Shown here: positions 28,593 to 37,591 of the stretch, one piece after another
Position numbering within the stretch: position 1 is the stretch's first letter
Layout: every line of letters begins with the position of its first letter
DNA from: Flavobacterium gawalongense
GTDB lineage: Bacteria; Bacteroidota; Bacteroidia; Flavobacteriales; Flavobacteriaceae
Length of the DNA: 64,000 bases
Reading direction: 5' to 3'
Assembly: GCF_007097265.1 (NCBI RefSeq)
Contig: NZ_VJZP01000001.1
Coordinates: forward strand, 287,314 to 351,313
Notes under the pieces: generated by a model
Database searches by the model: none
Told to the model about the DNA's origin: nothing
What the model saw: only the letters and a program-made list of their open reading frames with translations
Program-made: the position numbers and the translations under genes

Positions 28593-29867
28593 TTAACCTT
28601 TTATGGCTTTCACCATCACTTTATCAATCTTCACGCCATCCATATCGATGACTTCCAACTCAAATTTTTGCCATATTAATTTCTCTCCTTGTTTTGGAAT
28701 ATGAGAGAGTTCCGTCATTATTAATCCACTCACCGTGGTCACTTCGTAATCATTGATTAATTCATCTAATTCAAAGTAAGTTAAGAAATCATGCAACGAA
28801 TAATGTCCGTCAACCAACCAAGATCCGTCTTCTCTTTCAATCAATTGAAAATCATCTTTATAAAAGTCAGATGCATCACCAACTAAGGCTTCCAAAATAT
28901 CATTCAAAGTAATTACACCTTGAAAAACACCATATTCATCAGAGACAAATGCATAATGAATGCCTGTTTTTTTGAAGTTTTCCAAAGCTATATATGCCGT
29001 AGTTTGCTCCATCATAAAAGGAGCTTCTGTCATTATATCCGCTAAATTGAAATTTTCATTTTCAAAATGAGCAAAAATATTTTTTAGGTTAACGACACCT
29101 ACAATATCATCATAATTTTTATCAAAAACAGGATAAATAGAATGTAATTCCTTAAGCATAAACTCCTTAACCTGTTCTTTATCAGAATGCAAAGGTAAAA
29201 AAACCACCGACTTTCTGTGCGTCATCAATGAGTTTATTTTTCGGTCTCCAATATGAAAAACGCGCTCCACAATGTTTTGCTCTATTTCCTGTACTTCTCC
29301 TCCTTCAGTTCCTTCTTTGATAATTGCTTTTATTTCTTCTTCGGTTACTTTACCGTCAGCGGTGGGTTTTATTTGCAAAACATCCAATAAAAAATCAGTT
29401 GAATGAGTCAACAACCAAATAAATGGCGCTGTAACAATCGAAACAATTTTCATGGGTAATGCCACGGCTTTGGCGATGGATTCCGGATGATTCAAGCCTA
29501 TTCTTTTAGGTAACAATTCTCCCAATACTAAGGAGAAAAAAGTCAAAATCACAACAACTAAACCTACGGCAACAGAATGTGCATAAGATTTTATCATTTC
29601 GAATCCTATTATAAATGCTTCTACATCTTTGGTTATTTTATCACCACTATAAATACCGGTAAGAATTCCTATCAGGGTGATTCCTATTTGTACTGTTGAC
29701 AAAAATTTATTTGGTGAATTCGCTAAATCCAATGCGATTTTAGCGCTTTTATTTCCTTTTTTTGCCGCAGTCTCTAATCTATTCTTTCGTGCTGAAATCA
29801 ATGCGATTTCTGACATAGAGAAAACCCCATTTAATAGTATTAGGAAAAATATTATTAGTATTTCCAA
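28593..29867 (-). CDS. CNNM/CorC-family membrane protein (hemolysin-like, DUF21-CBS-CorC)
   Basis: A 424-aa protein with three or four N-terminal transmembrane helices (DUF21/CNNM domain, about 1-190: IIFFLILLNGVFSMSEIALI), a CBS pair (about 205-330: MTHRKSVVFLPLHSDK, VVNLKNIFAHF, FVSDEYGVFQGVITLNDILEA) and a C-terminal CorC/HlyC transporter-associated domain. The family is implicated in Mg2+/Co2+ export. The historical label hemolysin is not supported. It lies between adk and obg on the minus strand. Confidence 0.88.
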   Translation of the reverse strand: MEILIIFFLILLNGVFSMSEIALISARKNRLETAAKKGNKSAKIALDLANSPNKFLSTVQIGITLIGILTGIYSGDKITKDVEAFIIGFEMIKSYAHSVAVGLVVVILTFFSLVLGELLPKRIGLNHPESIAKAVALPMKIVSIVTAPFIWLLTHSTDFLLDVLQIKPTADGKVTEEEIKAIIKEGTEGGEVQEIEQNIVERVFHIGDRKINSLMTHRKSVVFLPLHSDKEQVKEFMLKELHSIYPVFDKNYDDIVGVVNLKNIFAHFENENFNLADIMTEAPFMMEQTTAYIALENFKKTGIHYAFVSDEYGVFQGVITLNDILEALVGDASDFYKDDFQLIEREDGSWLVDGHYSLHDFLTYFELDELINDYEVTTVSGLIMTELSHIPKQGEKLIWQKFELEVIDMDGVKIDKVMVKAIKG

Positions 29868-29950
29868 TTTTTTAGTTGATTCGTTTTTTTATTAAAATCT
29901 GATTTCTGGATTTTTACTTTCTGAAATCTATTGTCTACAATCTGGATTTT

Positions 29951-30092
29951 TAGCCCAGATGGCAGTGAAAAGCCCGGAGTTAAAAAGGCTAATTTTTCTT
30001 GTCAAAAAAGAGCGACCAAAGGAAGCTCCTTTTATGACTTAGAAAAATAGTTTTTTAACGAGGACTTGTAATGTACAGCTGGAATTGCTCCT
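29951..30092. repeat. Dispersed intergenic repeat, copy 2
   Basis: Begins TAGCCCAGATGG and ends CAGCTGGAATTGCTCC, in the same orientation as copy 1. Its right end touches the adk stop codon at 30091-30093. It occupies nearly all of the 223-bp gap between adk and the CNNM-type gene. Confidence 0.7.
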
Positions 30093-30663
30093 ATAAATTA
30101 TCAATCACATTACTTAAGCGTTCCGTAATTTCCTGAATAGTTCCTATTCCATTTACTGCGTAGAACTTCTCTTGTTCATTGTAATACCCCATTAATGGCG
30201 CTGTTTTTTCGTTGTATTCCTGGTAGCGATTTCTGATTTTTTCTTCATCTTGATCGTCAATTCTACCACTTGTTTTTCCTCTTTCCAGCAAGCGTTGAAT
30301 TAAAATTTCATCATCGGCTTCGAGTGCAATTGTTGCAGCCACTTTGGAACCAATTGAAGTAAGAAATGCATCTAAAGCTTCGGCTTGTGAAATTGTTCTT
30401 GGGTAACCGTCAAACAAAATTCCGTTTGTATCCGGATGTTTATTTACCTCATCAATCAGCATCTTTGTAGTCAATTCATCTGGTACTAAATCGCCAGCAT
30501 CCATGTATACTCTTGCTTGTTTGCCAAGTTCTGTATCGTTTTTTAAATTAAAGCGAAATACATCACCAGTGGATATATGCGTTAATTTATATTTTTCTTT
30601 CAAAAATTCTGCTTGAGTTCCTTTTCCTGCTCCTGGTTTTCCAAATAAAACAATGTTAGTCAT
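30091..30663 (-). CDS. adk: Adenylate kinase
   Basis: A 190-aa short-type adenylate kinase interconverting ATP, AMP and ADP. The P-loop GKPGAGKGTQ lies at residues 8-17, the AMP-binding FDGYPRTISQAEALD near 84, and RLLERGKTSGRIDD marks the short lid (no zinc lid). It lies 15 bp downstream of hpt and is probably co-transcribed with it, coupling purine salvage and nucleotide balance. Confidence 0.95.
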   Translation of the reverse strand: MTNIVLFGKPGAGKGTQAEFLKEKYKLTHISTGDVFRFNLKNDTELGKQARVYMDAGDLVPDELTTKMLIDEVNKHPDTNGILFDGYPRTISQAEALDAFLTSIGSKVAATIALEADDEILIQRLLERGKTSGRIDDQDEEKIRNRYQEYNEKTAPLMGYYNEQEKFYAVNGIGTIQEITERLSNVIDNL

Positions 30664-30678
30664 AATGTTGTTGCGTAG

Positions 30679-31209
30679 TTATTCTTTTAGTTTATATACT
30701 TCGGGTAAATTTCTTCCTAAACCATCATAGTCTAAGCCATATCCTACAATAAATTTATTAGGAATTCTAATCCCAACGTAATCTATCTTCATGTCTTTTG
30801 TGTAGGCTTCCGGTTTGAAAAAAAGTGTCGCAATTTTAAAATGCTTTACATTTTGCTTTTTGAATAATTCTTTCAGCTCTACTAAAGTATTTCCGGTATC
30901 TACAATATCTTCTATTATAATAACGGTGCGTCCAGTCAAATCTTGGTTCAACCCAATTAATTGTTTCACTTCGTTTGTGGAAGAAGTCCCTTCGTAAGAA
31001 GCCATTTTTATAAAAGATACCTCGCATGGTTTTTTATACAGTTTCATAAAATCAGAAACCACCATAAAAGCGCCGTTTAATACACCAACAAATACTGGTG
31101 TTTCATCAGCAAAATCGTCTTCTATTTGCGTAACCATTTTTGCGATTGCAAAGTCAATTTCTTTGGCAGAAATAAACGGAACAAATTGTTTATCGTGAAG
31201 TTGTATCAT
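30679..31209 (-). CDS. hpt: Hypoxanthine phosphoribosyltransferase
   Basis: A 176-aa type I phosphoribosyltransferase that salvages hypoxanthine/guanine with PRPP. The PRPP-binding motif IIIEDIVDTGNTL and the substrate region FVGVLNGAFMVVSDFM are clear. The open frame extends to 31275, but a promoter (TATCTTTG, complement of 31234-31241) lies inside that extension; ATG at 31209 gives a normal family N-terminus (MIQLHDKQFVPFISAKEI). It leads the hpt-adk pair. Confidence 0.92.
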   Translation of the reverse strand: MIQLHDKQFVPFISAKEIDFAIAKMVTQIEDDFADETPVFVGVLNGAFMVVSDFMKLYKKPCEVSFIKMASYEGTSSTNEVKQLIGLNQDLTGRTVIIIEDIVDTGNTLVELKELFKKQNVKHFKIATLFFKPEAYTKDMKIDYVGIRIPNKFIVGYGLDYDGLGRNLPEVYKLKE

Positions 31210-31233
31210 TATTTTCGTGTTTAAAATAATGCG

Positions 31234-31260
31234 CAAAGATACAGAATTCGGATTTGACAA
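31234..31260 (-). promoter_or_regulatory. hpt-adk promoter
   Basis: Minus-strand TTG (complement of 31258-31260), 16 nt, then TATCTTTG (complement of 31234-31241). The spacing is shorter than the usual 19 nt but the -7 box is perfect, and it fixes the hpt start at 31209. Confidence 0.6.
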
Positions 31261-31397
31261 TTGATAAATGGGCATTAATTTGTAATTTTAAGTAAATTTC
31301 ACAAAAAACCAACTTAAAATGTATCAAAAGTAATAAATGATGCAATATAAATTCCGAAGAAAATAAAATAGCATTTTCCTATTCAATCATTATGAAG

Positions 31398-31405
31398 TAT
31401 CTTTG
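31398..31405 (+). promoter_or_regulatory. purK-purE -7 box
   Basis: TATCTTTG, a perfect TAnnTTTG match, 21 nt before the purK ATG at 31427. It overlaps a possible TTG start at 31403, which argues against that longer start. No clear TTG is found at -33. Confidence 0.55.
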
Positions 31406-31426
31406 CTCTTAACAAACAACAACATA

Positions 31427-32584
31427 ATGAATTATTTTTCTTCTGATTTCAAACTGGGAATTCTCGGTGGCGGACAACTCGGCAAAATGCTGTTGTTTGA
31501 TACCCGAAAATTCGACATACAAACTTATGTTCTTGATCCAAGTAATGAAGCTCCATGTAAAATAGCCTGTGATAAATTCTTCAAAGGCGATTTAATGAAT
31601 TTTGAAACCGTGTATAACTTTGGCAAAAAAGTTGACGTTTTGACTTTTGAAATCGAGCTGGTTAATCTTGAGGCTTTAGTGAAACTCGAGGAAGAAGGAT
31701 TAAAAGTATATCCTTCTCCTAAAACATTGAAACTGATTCAAAACAAAGGAATTCAGAAAGATTTTTACACAAAACATGCTATTCCAACAGCAAATTACAA
31801 ACGATTTGCCAATTTAAAAAGCTTAATTGTTAACATTCTCGATTCCAAATTAAAATTACCTTTTGTATGGAAATGCACTGAATTTGGTTATGACGGAAAT
31901 GGCGTAAAAGTCATTAGACAAATTTCAGATTTAGATAATTTAGCCAATGTAGAATGTATTGCTGAAGAAATGGTTCCATTCAAAAATGAATTGGCGGTTA
32001 TTGTTTGTCGCAATCCATCAGGTGAAATAAAAACTTATCCTGTAGTAGAAATGGAATTTCATCCAGAAGCAAACCAGGTAGAATATGTGATTTGTCCTGC
32101 TAGAATTGATGCAAAAGTTGCTGAAAAAGCAAGAGCAATCGCCCTGAATGTTTCTGAGAAGTTCAATCATGTAGGTCTTTTAGCCGTAGAAATGTTTCAA
32201 ACTGAAGATGATGAAATCCTAGTTAATGAAGTTGCTCCCCGCCCGCACAATTCTGGGCATTATTCTATAGAAGCCAGTTACACCTCACAATTTGAAAATC
32301 ATTTACGAGCTATTCTCAATTTACCCTTGGGAAACACAGATAGTAAAGTTGCCGGTATTATGGTAAATTTATCTGGTGAAGAAGGCTTTTCTGGAGATGT
32401 AGTTTACGAAAATATTGAAAAAATATTAAGTTGGGATGGCGTTACGCCTCACATTTATGGCAAGAAAGAAACACGTCCCTTTAGAAAAATGGGGCATGTT
32501 ACTATTGTAAATAAAAATATTGATGAGGCAAGAAAAATTGCTGAAAAAGTAAAAAACACGATTCGAGTAATTTCAAATAATTAA
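31427..32584 (+). CDS. purK: 5-(carboxyamino)imidazole ribonucleotide synthase
   Basis: A 385-aa ATP-grasp enzyme that converts AIR plus bicarbonate to N5-CAIR in purine synthesis. The N-terminal GILGGGQLGKMLLFD motif, the ATP-grasp core (PFVWKCTEFGYDGNGVKVI) and the family motif NEVAPRPHNSGHYSIEAS are present. The ATG at 31427 is preferred to the upstream TTG, which lies in the -7 box. purE follows after 92 bp and catalyses the next step. Confidence 0.95.
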   Translation: MNYFSSDFKLGILGGGQLGKMLLFDTRKFDIQTYVLDPSNEAPCKIACDKFFKGDLMNFETVYNFGKKVDVLTFEIELVNLEALVKLEEEGLKVYPSPKTLKLIQNKGIQKDFYTKHAIPTANYKRFANLKSLIVNILDSKLKLPFVWKCTEFGYDGNGVKVIRQISDLDNLANVECIAEEMVPFKNELAVIVCRNPSGEIKTYPVVEMEFHPEANQVEYVICPARIDAKVAEKARAIALNVSEKFNHVGLLAVEMFQTEDDEILVNEVAPRPHNSGHYSIEASYTSQFENHLRAILNLPLGNTDSKVAGIMVNLSGEEGFSGDVVYENIEKILSWDGVTPHIYGKKETRPFRKMGHVTIVNKNIDEARKIAEKVKNTIRVISNN

Positions 32585-32590
32585 AAAAAT

Positions 32591-32668
32591 TTAATGATTT
32601 AAAGATTAAAAGATTTTCATCAAACTTGATATTAATTTTTCAATCTTTAAATTTTTCAATCTTTAAAT
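32591..32668. repeat. Inverted and tandem repeat between purK and purE
   Basis: ATTTAAAGATT at 32597-32607 can pair with AATCTTTAAAT at either 32642-32652 or 32658-32668; the right arm is part of a 16-bp tandem duplication (TTTTTCAATCTTTAAA twice). The structure ends 9 nt before the purE ATG. Confidence 0.65.
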
Positions 32669-32676
32669 AAAATATA

Positions 32677-33162
32677 ATGAGCAAAGTAGCCGTAATAATG
32701 GGAAGCATTTCTGATATGCCCGTAATGCAAGAAGCCATAGATATTCTAAAAGCATTTGACATAGAAACAGAAGTTGATATTGTTTCTGCGCACAGAACCC
32801 CAGAAAAATTATTCGATTTTAGTAAAAATGCACATCATCGTGGGATTTCGGTTATTATTGCTGGTGCTGGTGGCGCCGCACATTTACCCGGAATGGTGGC
32901 TTCGATGTCTCCACTTCCAGTAATTGGCGTTCCTGTAAAATCCAGTAATTCAATTGATGGTTGGGATAGTATTTTATCTATTCTTCAAATGCCGGGTGGC
33001 GTTCCTGTAGCGACTGTTGCGTTAAACGGTGCAAAAAATGCCGGAATTCTTGCCGCTCAAATCATAGGAAGTCACAACAAAAGTGTCCTTGACCGAATAC
33101 TATTATATAAAACAGGATTGAAAGAAGCCGTAGACATAGCTTCCGAGAGTCTAAAAGAATAA
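32677..33162 (+). CDS. purE: N5-carboxyaminoimidazole ribonucleotide mutase
   Basis: A 161-aa class I PurE that rearranges N5-CAIR to CAIR. The N-terminal substrate loop GSISDMPVMQEA and the SAHRTPEKLFDF motif with the catalytic histidine are present, as is GAGGAAHLPGMVA. Class I fits the presence of purK just upstream. Length is normal. The purK-purE gap contains a hairpin, but no -7 box was seen, so one transcript is likely. Confidence 0.95.
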   Translation: MSKVAVIMGSISDMPVMQEAIDILKAFDIETEVDIVSAHRTPEKLFDFSKNAHHRGISVIIAGAGGAAHLPGMVASMSPLPVIGVPVKSSNSIDGWDSILSILQMPGGVPVATVALNGAKNAGILAAQIIGSHNKSVLDRILLYKTGLKEAVDIASESLKE

Positions 33163-33191
33163 ATAATTTCAAAACTACTCTGTTCTTTTTC

Positions 33192-33345
33192 AGGAGCTAT
33201 TTGCTTCGCCAGTCGCTATCGCTCGTGTCCCGCTATTCGTTGCAATCTTTTATTTTTTAAAGAAAAAAATAAAAGGATTTTCACTGCAAACGAAGTTCAC
33301 TGAACTCCGATGAAAATAGAAATCAAGTGAAGTAATCGGGGCTAC
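33192..33345. repeat. Dispersed intergenic repeat, copy 3
   Basis: Opposite orientation to copies 1 and 2: starts AGGAGCTATTTG and ends near AATCGGGGCTA. The interior contains TTTTATTTTTTAAAGAAAAAAATAAAA-type pairing (arms separated by a short loop). It fills the gap downstream of purE. Confidence 0.65.
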
Positions 33346-33364
33346 AAAATTATCTCGTTTCCGA

Positions 33365-33445
33365 ATCCCGCAAGGTTTTTGAAACCTTATAAGTTTTTTT
33401 GACAATTAAAATCATACCTACAAGGTTTCAAAAACCTTGCAGGAT
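33365..33445. repeat. Inverted repeat just upstream of the M3 peptidase
   Basis: Arms 33365-33388 and 33422-33445 pair over 24 positions with one mismatch (core CAAGGTTTTTGAAACCTT). The loop is 33 nt. It ends 13 nt before the ATG at 33459. The second arm would be translated if the longer open frame from 33399 were used, which argues for the shorter start. Confidence 0.8.
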
Positions 33446-33458
33446 AAAAAATAACACA

Positions 33459-35486
33459 ATGAGCATCTTAACCCACCATTTCAATACAAAGTATAATACA
33501 GCCCCTTTTTCGAAAATCAAAAACGAAGATTTTCTTCCTGCTTTTCAAAAAGGAATCGAATTGGCAAAAGCTGAAATCGATGCCATTGTACGAAATCCTA
33601 TAAAACCAACTTTCCAAAACACTATTGAAGCATTGGCATTTAGTGGCGATGTTTTGGATAGAATTTCAAGTATTTTTTTCAACTTGAATTCAGCAGAAAC
33701 AAATGATGAAATTCAAAAAATCGCTCAAGAAGTTTCTCCTTTATTGTCTGAATTTGGAAATGATGTTCGTCTTAATCCTGATTTATTCGCGCGAGTAAAG
33801 ACAGTTTACGAGCAAAGAGAAAAATTGAATCTAAATCCCGAGCAAACCACACTTTTAGATAAAAAATACAAAAGTTTCTCCAGAAACGGAGCTAATCTGC
33901 CGGAAGACAAAAAGAGCCAATTAAGAGAAATCGACAAAGAATTATCGAAATTGAGTTTGCAGTTTGGCGAAAATGTTTTGGATGAAACCCATGCTTTTCA
34001 ATTGCACCTTACCAATGAAAGCGATTTAGCTGGTTTGCCGGAAGGAACTATAGAAGCCGCTCATTCATTGGCCAAAAGCCAAGAAAAGGAAGGCTGGATT
34101 TTTACTTTAGATTACCCGAGCTATGTTCCGTTTGTGACGTATGCCGATAATCGGGAATTGCGCAAGAAAATGGCAATCGCTTTTGGCGCCAAAGGTTTTC
34201 AAAACAACGAATTTGACAACCAAGAAATCGTGCTTAAAATTGCTAAATTGCGTTTTGACAGAGCACAAGTTTTAGGATATGCCACTCACGCCCATTTTGT
34301 ACTTGAAGAAAGAATGGCAGAAAGCCCGGAGAAAGTGAAAACATTTTCGAATGACTTATTGGAAAAAGCCAAGCCGGCAGCTTTGAAAGAATTTGCACAA
34401 TTAACCACTTTCGCAACAGCGTTAAACGGCATTGAACAATTGGAGAAATGGGATGGCGCCTATTATTCGGAGAAATTGAAACAGCAGTTATTCAATTTAG
34501 ATGATGAAATATTAAAACCTTATTTCCAATTAGAGAAAGTGTTGGACGGTGCTTTTGCAGTAGCGCAAAAATTATATGGAATCACTTTCGAAGAAATTTT
34601 CGAAGTGGATAAATACCATGAAGAAGTAAAAACCTACGAAGTAAAAGATGAAGACGACCAATTAGTTGCCGTATTTTATGCTGATTTCTTTCCAAGAAAA
34701 GGCAAACGTAACGGAGCCTGGATGACGTCGTTTAAATCGCAATACATAAAAAAAGGAATCAACGAAAGACCACACATTTCCATTGTGTGTAATTTCACAA
34801 AACCTACAGAAACAAAACCATCATTATTAACTTTTAATGAAGTCACAACCTTGTTTCATGAATTTGGTCACGCTTTACACGGCATGTTAGCGAACACAAC
34901 TTATCCAAGTTTATCTGGAACAAGTGTATATTGGGATTTTGTGGAATTACCAAGTCAGATTCTGGAAAACTGGTGTTACGAACCGGAAGCATTAGCTTTA
35001 TTCGCTTATCATTATCAAACTGGCGAAATGATTCCAATGGAATTAGTCCATAAAATTAAAGAAAGCGCCAGTTTTCAGGAAGGAATGGCAACGATGCGCC
35101 AATTGAGTTTTGGATTGTTAGATATGGGATGGCACGCACAAGATCCTTCAAATATTAAAGACATCAAAGTTTTTGAAACCGAACAATTTGCCGCTACACA
35201 ACTATACCCTGATGTAAAGGAAAATGCGATGAGCACTTCCTTTTCTCATATTTTTCAAGGTGGGTATTCTTCTGGATATTACAGTTATAAATGGGCAGAA
35301 GTTCTCGATGCTGATGCTTTCGAATATTTCCAGGAATGCGGCATCTTCAATAAAGAAGTGGCCACCAAGTTCAAGGAAAATGTACTTTCTAAAGGCGGAA
35401 CAGAACACCCGATGATTTTGTACAAACGTTTTAGAGGACAAGAACCAAAACCGGAAGCGTTGTTAAAAAGAGCGGGATTGGTTTAA
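33459..35486 (+). CDS. M3-family metallopeptidase (peptidyl-dipeptidase Dcp / oligopeptidase A type)
   Basis: A 675-aa zinc peptidase of the thimet oligopeptidase family. The zinc motif HEFGH (His467-His471) with the downstream glutamate region (WDFVELPSQILENW) is intact, and the C-terminal RQLSFGLLDMGWHA and FSHIFQGGYSSGYYSY motifs are typical of Dcp/OpdA enzymes, which degrade short peptides in the cytoplasm or periplasm. No signal peptide is visible, so cytoplasmic. The ATG at 33459 gives the usual N-terminus (HHFNTKYNTAPFSKIKNEDF). Confidence 0.92.
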   Translation: MSILTHHFNTKYNTAPFSKIKNEDFLPAFQKGIELAKAEIDAIVRNPIKPTFQNTIEALAFSGDVLDRISSIFFNLNSAETNDEIQKIAQEVSPLLSEFGNDVRLNPDLFARVKTVYEQREKLNLNPEQTTLLDKKYKSFSRNGANLPEDKKSQLREIDKELSKLSLQFGENVLDETHAFQLHLTNESDLAGLPEGTIEAAHSLAKSQEKEGWIFTLDYPSYVPFVTYADNRELRKKMAIAFGAKGFQNNEFDNQEIVLKIAKLRFDRAQVLGYATHAHFVLEERMAESPEKVKTFSNDLLEKAKPAALKEFAQLTTFATALNGIEQLEKWDGAYYSEKLKQQLFNLDDEILKPYFQLEKVLDGAFAVAQKLYGITFEEIFEVDKYHEEVKTYEVKDEDDQLVAVFYADFFPRKGKRNGAWMTSFKSQYIKKGINERPHISIVCNFTKPTETKPSLLTFNEVTTLFHEFGHALHGMLANTTYPSLSGTSVYWDFVELPSQILENWCYEPEALALFAYHYQTGEMIPMELVHKIKESASFQEGMATMRQLSFGLLDMGWHAQDPSNIKDIKVFETEQFAATQLYPDVKENAMSTSFSHIFQGGYSSGYYSYKWAEVLDADAFEYFQECGIFNKEVATKFKENVLSKGGTEHPMILYKRFRGQEPKPEALLKRAGLV

Positions 35487-35499
35487 ACAACAACTATTT

Positions 35500-35530
35500 A
35501 AAACCCGAAGTTCAAGTGCTTCGGGTTTTT
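35500..35530 (+). terminator. Intrinsic terminator of the M3 peptidase gene
   Basis: Perfect stem AAACCCGAAG (35501-35510) with CTTCGGGTTT (35519-35528), 8-nt loop, followed by T residues. Confidence 0.88.
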
Positions 35531-35562
35531 TAATTTTTCTGAAAATTAAACGTAAAGAAACT

Positions 35563-36270
35563 ATGAGTTTTCTAAAAGCCGAATGGAATAATTTAGCAAT
35601 GATTAATTATGAAGTTAATCCTCAAATATTAGAACAATATGTTCCAAAAGGAACCGAAATAGATCTCTATAACGGCAAATGTTATGTTAGTTTTATTGGT
35701 TTCCTATTTGAAAACGTGAGATTTTTAGGAATGAAAATCCCTTTTCATTCTGATTTTGAAGAGATCAATCTTCGGTTTTATGTGAGACGCTTTGAAAATG
35801 GAGTTTGGAAAAGAGGTACGGTTTTTATTAGTGAAATTGTCCCAAAATACGCCATATCATTCGTGGCAAATACCTTCTACAACGAGCATTATCAGACTTT
35901 ACCCATGAAACACACTTTGAAAGTTAATGAAAACACCATGGAATTTATTTACCAATGGAAAGTGAATAATAACTGGAATACCATTCATGTAGAAACCAAT
36001 AAAAATCCCATTGCGATTGAACCAGGCTCTGAAGCTGAATTTATCACCGAGCATTATTTTGGTTATAACAAAATAAATGAAAACGAAACTTTTGAATACC
36101 AAGTTACTCATCCCAGATGGCGACAACTGGAAGTAATCAACAATTCATCCTTGATTGATTTCGAAAGCGTTTATGGAAAAGAATTTGCTTTTATCAGGGA
36201 TTTAAAACCTACATCAGTCATTCTTGCCATTGGTTCTAAAATCACTATTGAAAACAAACGAAAAATCTAA
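35563..36270 (+). CDS. YqjF-family protein (DUF2071)
   Basis: A 235-aa protein of the DUF2071/YqjF family, recognised by the pattern FLKAEWNNLAMINYEVNP near the start, then VSFIGFLFENVRFLGMKIPFH, ARY-like FISEIVPKYAISFVANTFYNEHY and the terminal FEFAFIRDL-type block. The family has a lipocalin-like fold related to acetoacetate decarboxylase; its biochemical role is unknown. It follows a terminator and stands alone. The remnant of the UbiA-like gene lies downstream on the other strand. Confidence 0.82.
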   Translation: MSFLKAEWNNLAMINYEVNPQILEQYVPKGTEIDLYNGKCYVSFIGFLFENVRFLGMKIPFHSDFEEINLRFYVRRFENGVWKRGTVFISEIVPKYAISFVANTFYNEHYQTLPMKHTLKVNENTMEFIYQWKVNNNWNTIHVETNKNPIAIEPGSEAEFITEHYFGYNKINENETFEYQVTHPRWRQLEVINNSSLIDFESVYGKEFAFIRDLKPTSVILAIGSKITIENKRKI

Positions 36271-36352
36271 ATTTTGATGGCTGCCGTAAAAATTCGACTA
36301 GAAAAATCATCTAATCAATTTTCTTATCGAAAGAAATAAAATATTGAAAAAT

Positions 36353-36412
36353 TTATCTGAAAACGAGCAGTAACGACCACCAAACAATTGGTACGCTTTC
36401 CACCCAAAAAGA
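36353..36412 (-). pseudogene. Displaced copy of the 3' end of the UbiA-like gene
   Basis: The plus-strand segment 36376-36409 matches 37690-37723 (the tail of the UbiA-like gene) over 34 bp with one mismatch. Read on the minus strand in the same frame it encodes FWVESVPIVWW followed by SLLLVFR and a stop at 36353-36355, versus FWVESVPIVWW-LMVLLF in the intact gene. Weaker similarity continues toward 36425. This looks like the original 3' end of that gene, cut off when the ATPase cassette was inserted. Confidence 0.75.
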
Positions 36413-36427
36413 CGATACTATTTAAAT

Positions 36428-37543
36428 TTATTTCAAAAACTCCCTGAAATTTTCCTTGCTTACCACCAAAAAACTGGATTGATACGCTTCTTGAAATGAT
36501 TTAGGCAACTTCGCTTTTTTAGTGGAAGACCATTTGAATTCAAAAGCACTCACTGCATCAGCATTAGTTTCAATATAATCTATTTCCTGTTGTTGTGTGG
36601 TTCTCCAAAAGTAAGGTTTTGATAAACTTTGAGAATAGGACAACTGTTTTACTCGCTCTGAAACTAAAAAATTTTCCCACAATGCCCCTTTATCCTGCCT
36701 AAATTCTAAGGAATTAAAATTTCCAATCAACATATTCCGAACACCATTGTCGTAAAAATAGATTTTTCTGTTTGCCTTTATCTCATTTCTCAAGTTTTTG
36801 CTAAAACTATTTAGTCGAAAAATCACAAAAGCCTTCTCCAACAAATCTATATAATTATTAACCGTATTTTTATCTACACCAACTAATTGTGCTATTTCAT
36901 TATAGCTTACCTCGCAACCAACCTGAAAAGCTAAGGCTTGTAATATTTTTTCTAAAACTTCCGATTTCCTGATACCCGCTAAACTCAAAACATCTTTATA
37001 TAAGTAGCTAGAAACAAGGTTTTTCAAAATTTCATATTCATTACCAAAGTTATTTATCACATCTGGATACATTCCATAAAGCAACCGCAACTCCAATTGC
37101 TGCTGCGCTTTTATATAACCTACATTCGTTTCAAATTCATTCCAGGAAATGGGATACAAACGGTATTCAAATTTGCGTCCCGTCAATGGTTCTTGTGTGA
37201 CATGATTAATATCAAAAGCCGAAGAACCACTAACAAGCACTTGCACATCTTTGATTTGATCAACAATAATCTTTAGTTTTAAACCAATCGCAGGAATACG
37301 CTGTACCTCATCAATAAAAACGTATTTATAATTTCCAATAATACTTTTTAAGGTTTCGGTATTTGCTTTTGCTAAAGTATCAACTACAACCGCATCATCA
37401 CCATCAAGAAATAGAAACGGAATATCCTTTAATAAAGCGTTAATCAATGTAGTTTTACCAACTTGTCGCGGGCCTATTAATACAATAATTTTGCCCTTCC
37501 CTAAATTCTTCTCTATTATTGGCATTAAATCTCTACTAATCAT
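36428..37543 (-). CDS. DUF4143-type AAA ATPase with C-terminal PD-(D/E)XK-like domain
   Basis: A 371-aa ATPase of the COG1373 type. The Walker A GPRQVGKT is at residues 24-31, Walker B YVFIDEVQR near 78, and SGSSAFDI and LTGRKFEYRLYPISWNEF are family motifs. The DUF4143 C-terminal half has the pattern EIDYI... AFEFKW, which fits a PD-(D/E)XK nuclease-like core. Function of the family is unclear. The ATG at 37543 is chosen because a -7 box (37560-37567) lies inside the longer open frame. The gene sits on a segment bounded by two copies of the neighbour's 3' end, so it appears to be an acquired cassette. Confidence 0.85.
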   Translation of the reverse strand: MISRDLMPIIEKNLGKGKIIVLIGPRQVGKTTLINALLKDIPFLFLDGDDAVVVDTLAKANTETLKSIIGNYKYVFIDEVQRIPAIGLKLKIIVDQIKDVQVLVSGSSAFDINHVTQEPLTGRKFEYRLYPISWNEFETNVGYIKAQQQLELRLLYGMYPDVINNFGNEYEILKNLVSSYLYKDVLSLAGIRKSEVLEKILQALAFQVGCEVSYNEIAQLVGVDKNTVNNYIDLLEKAFVIFRLNSFSKNLRNEIKANRKIYFYDNGVRNMLIGNFNSLEFRQDKGALWENFLVSERVKQLSYSQSLSKPYFWRTTQQQEIDYIETNADAVSAFEFKWSSTKKAKLPKSFQEAYQSSFLVVSKENFREFLK

Positions 37544-37559
37544 AACCGTAAATTTTAAC

Positions 37560-37591
37560 CAAATATAGTACAATTATATCGTATTCACCAA
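37560..37591 (-). promoter_or_regulatory. Promoter of the DUF4143 ATPase gene
   Basis: Minus-strand TTG (complement of 37589-37591, within the repeat half-site), 21 nt, then TATATTTG (complement of 37560-37567). The -33 element therefore lies inside the first TTCACCAAA repeat arm, which suggests control by whatever binds the repeats. Confidence 0.65.

Noticed and set aside
33399..33458. Upstream extension of the M3 peptidase
   Set aside because: The extra residues come from the second arm of an inverted repeat; the ATG at 33459 gives the family-typical N-terminus.
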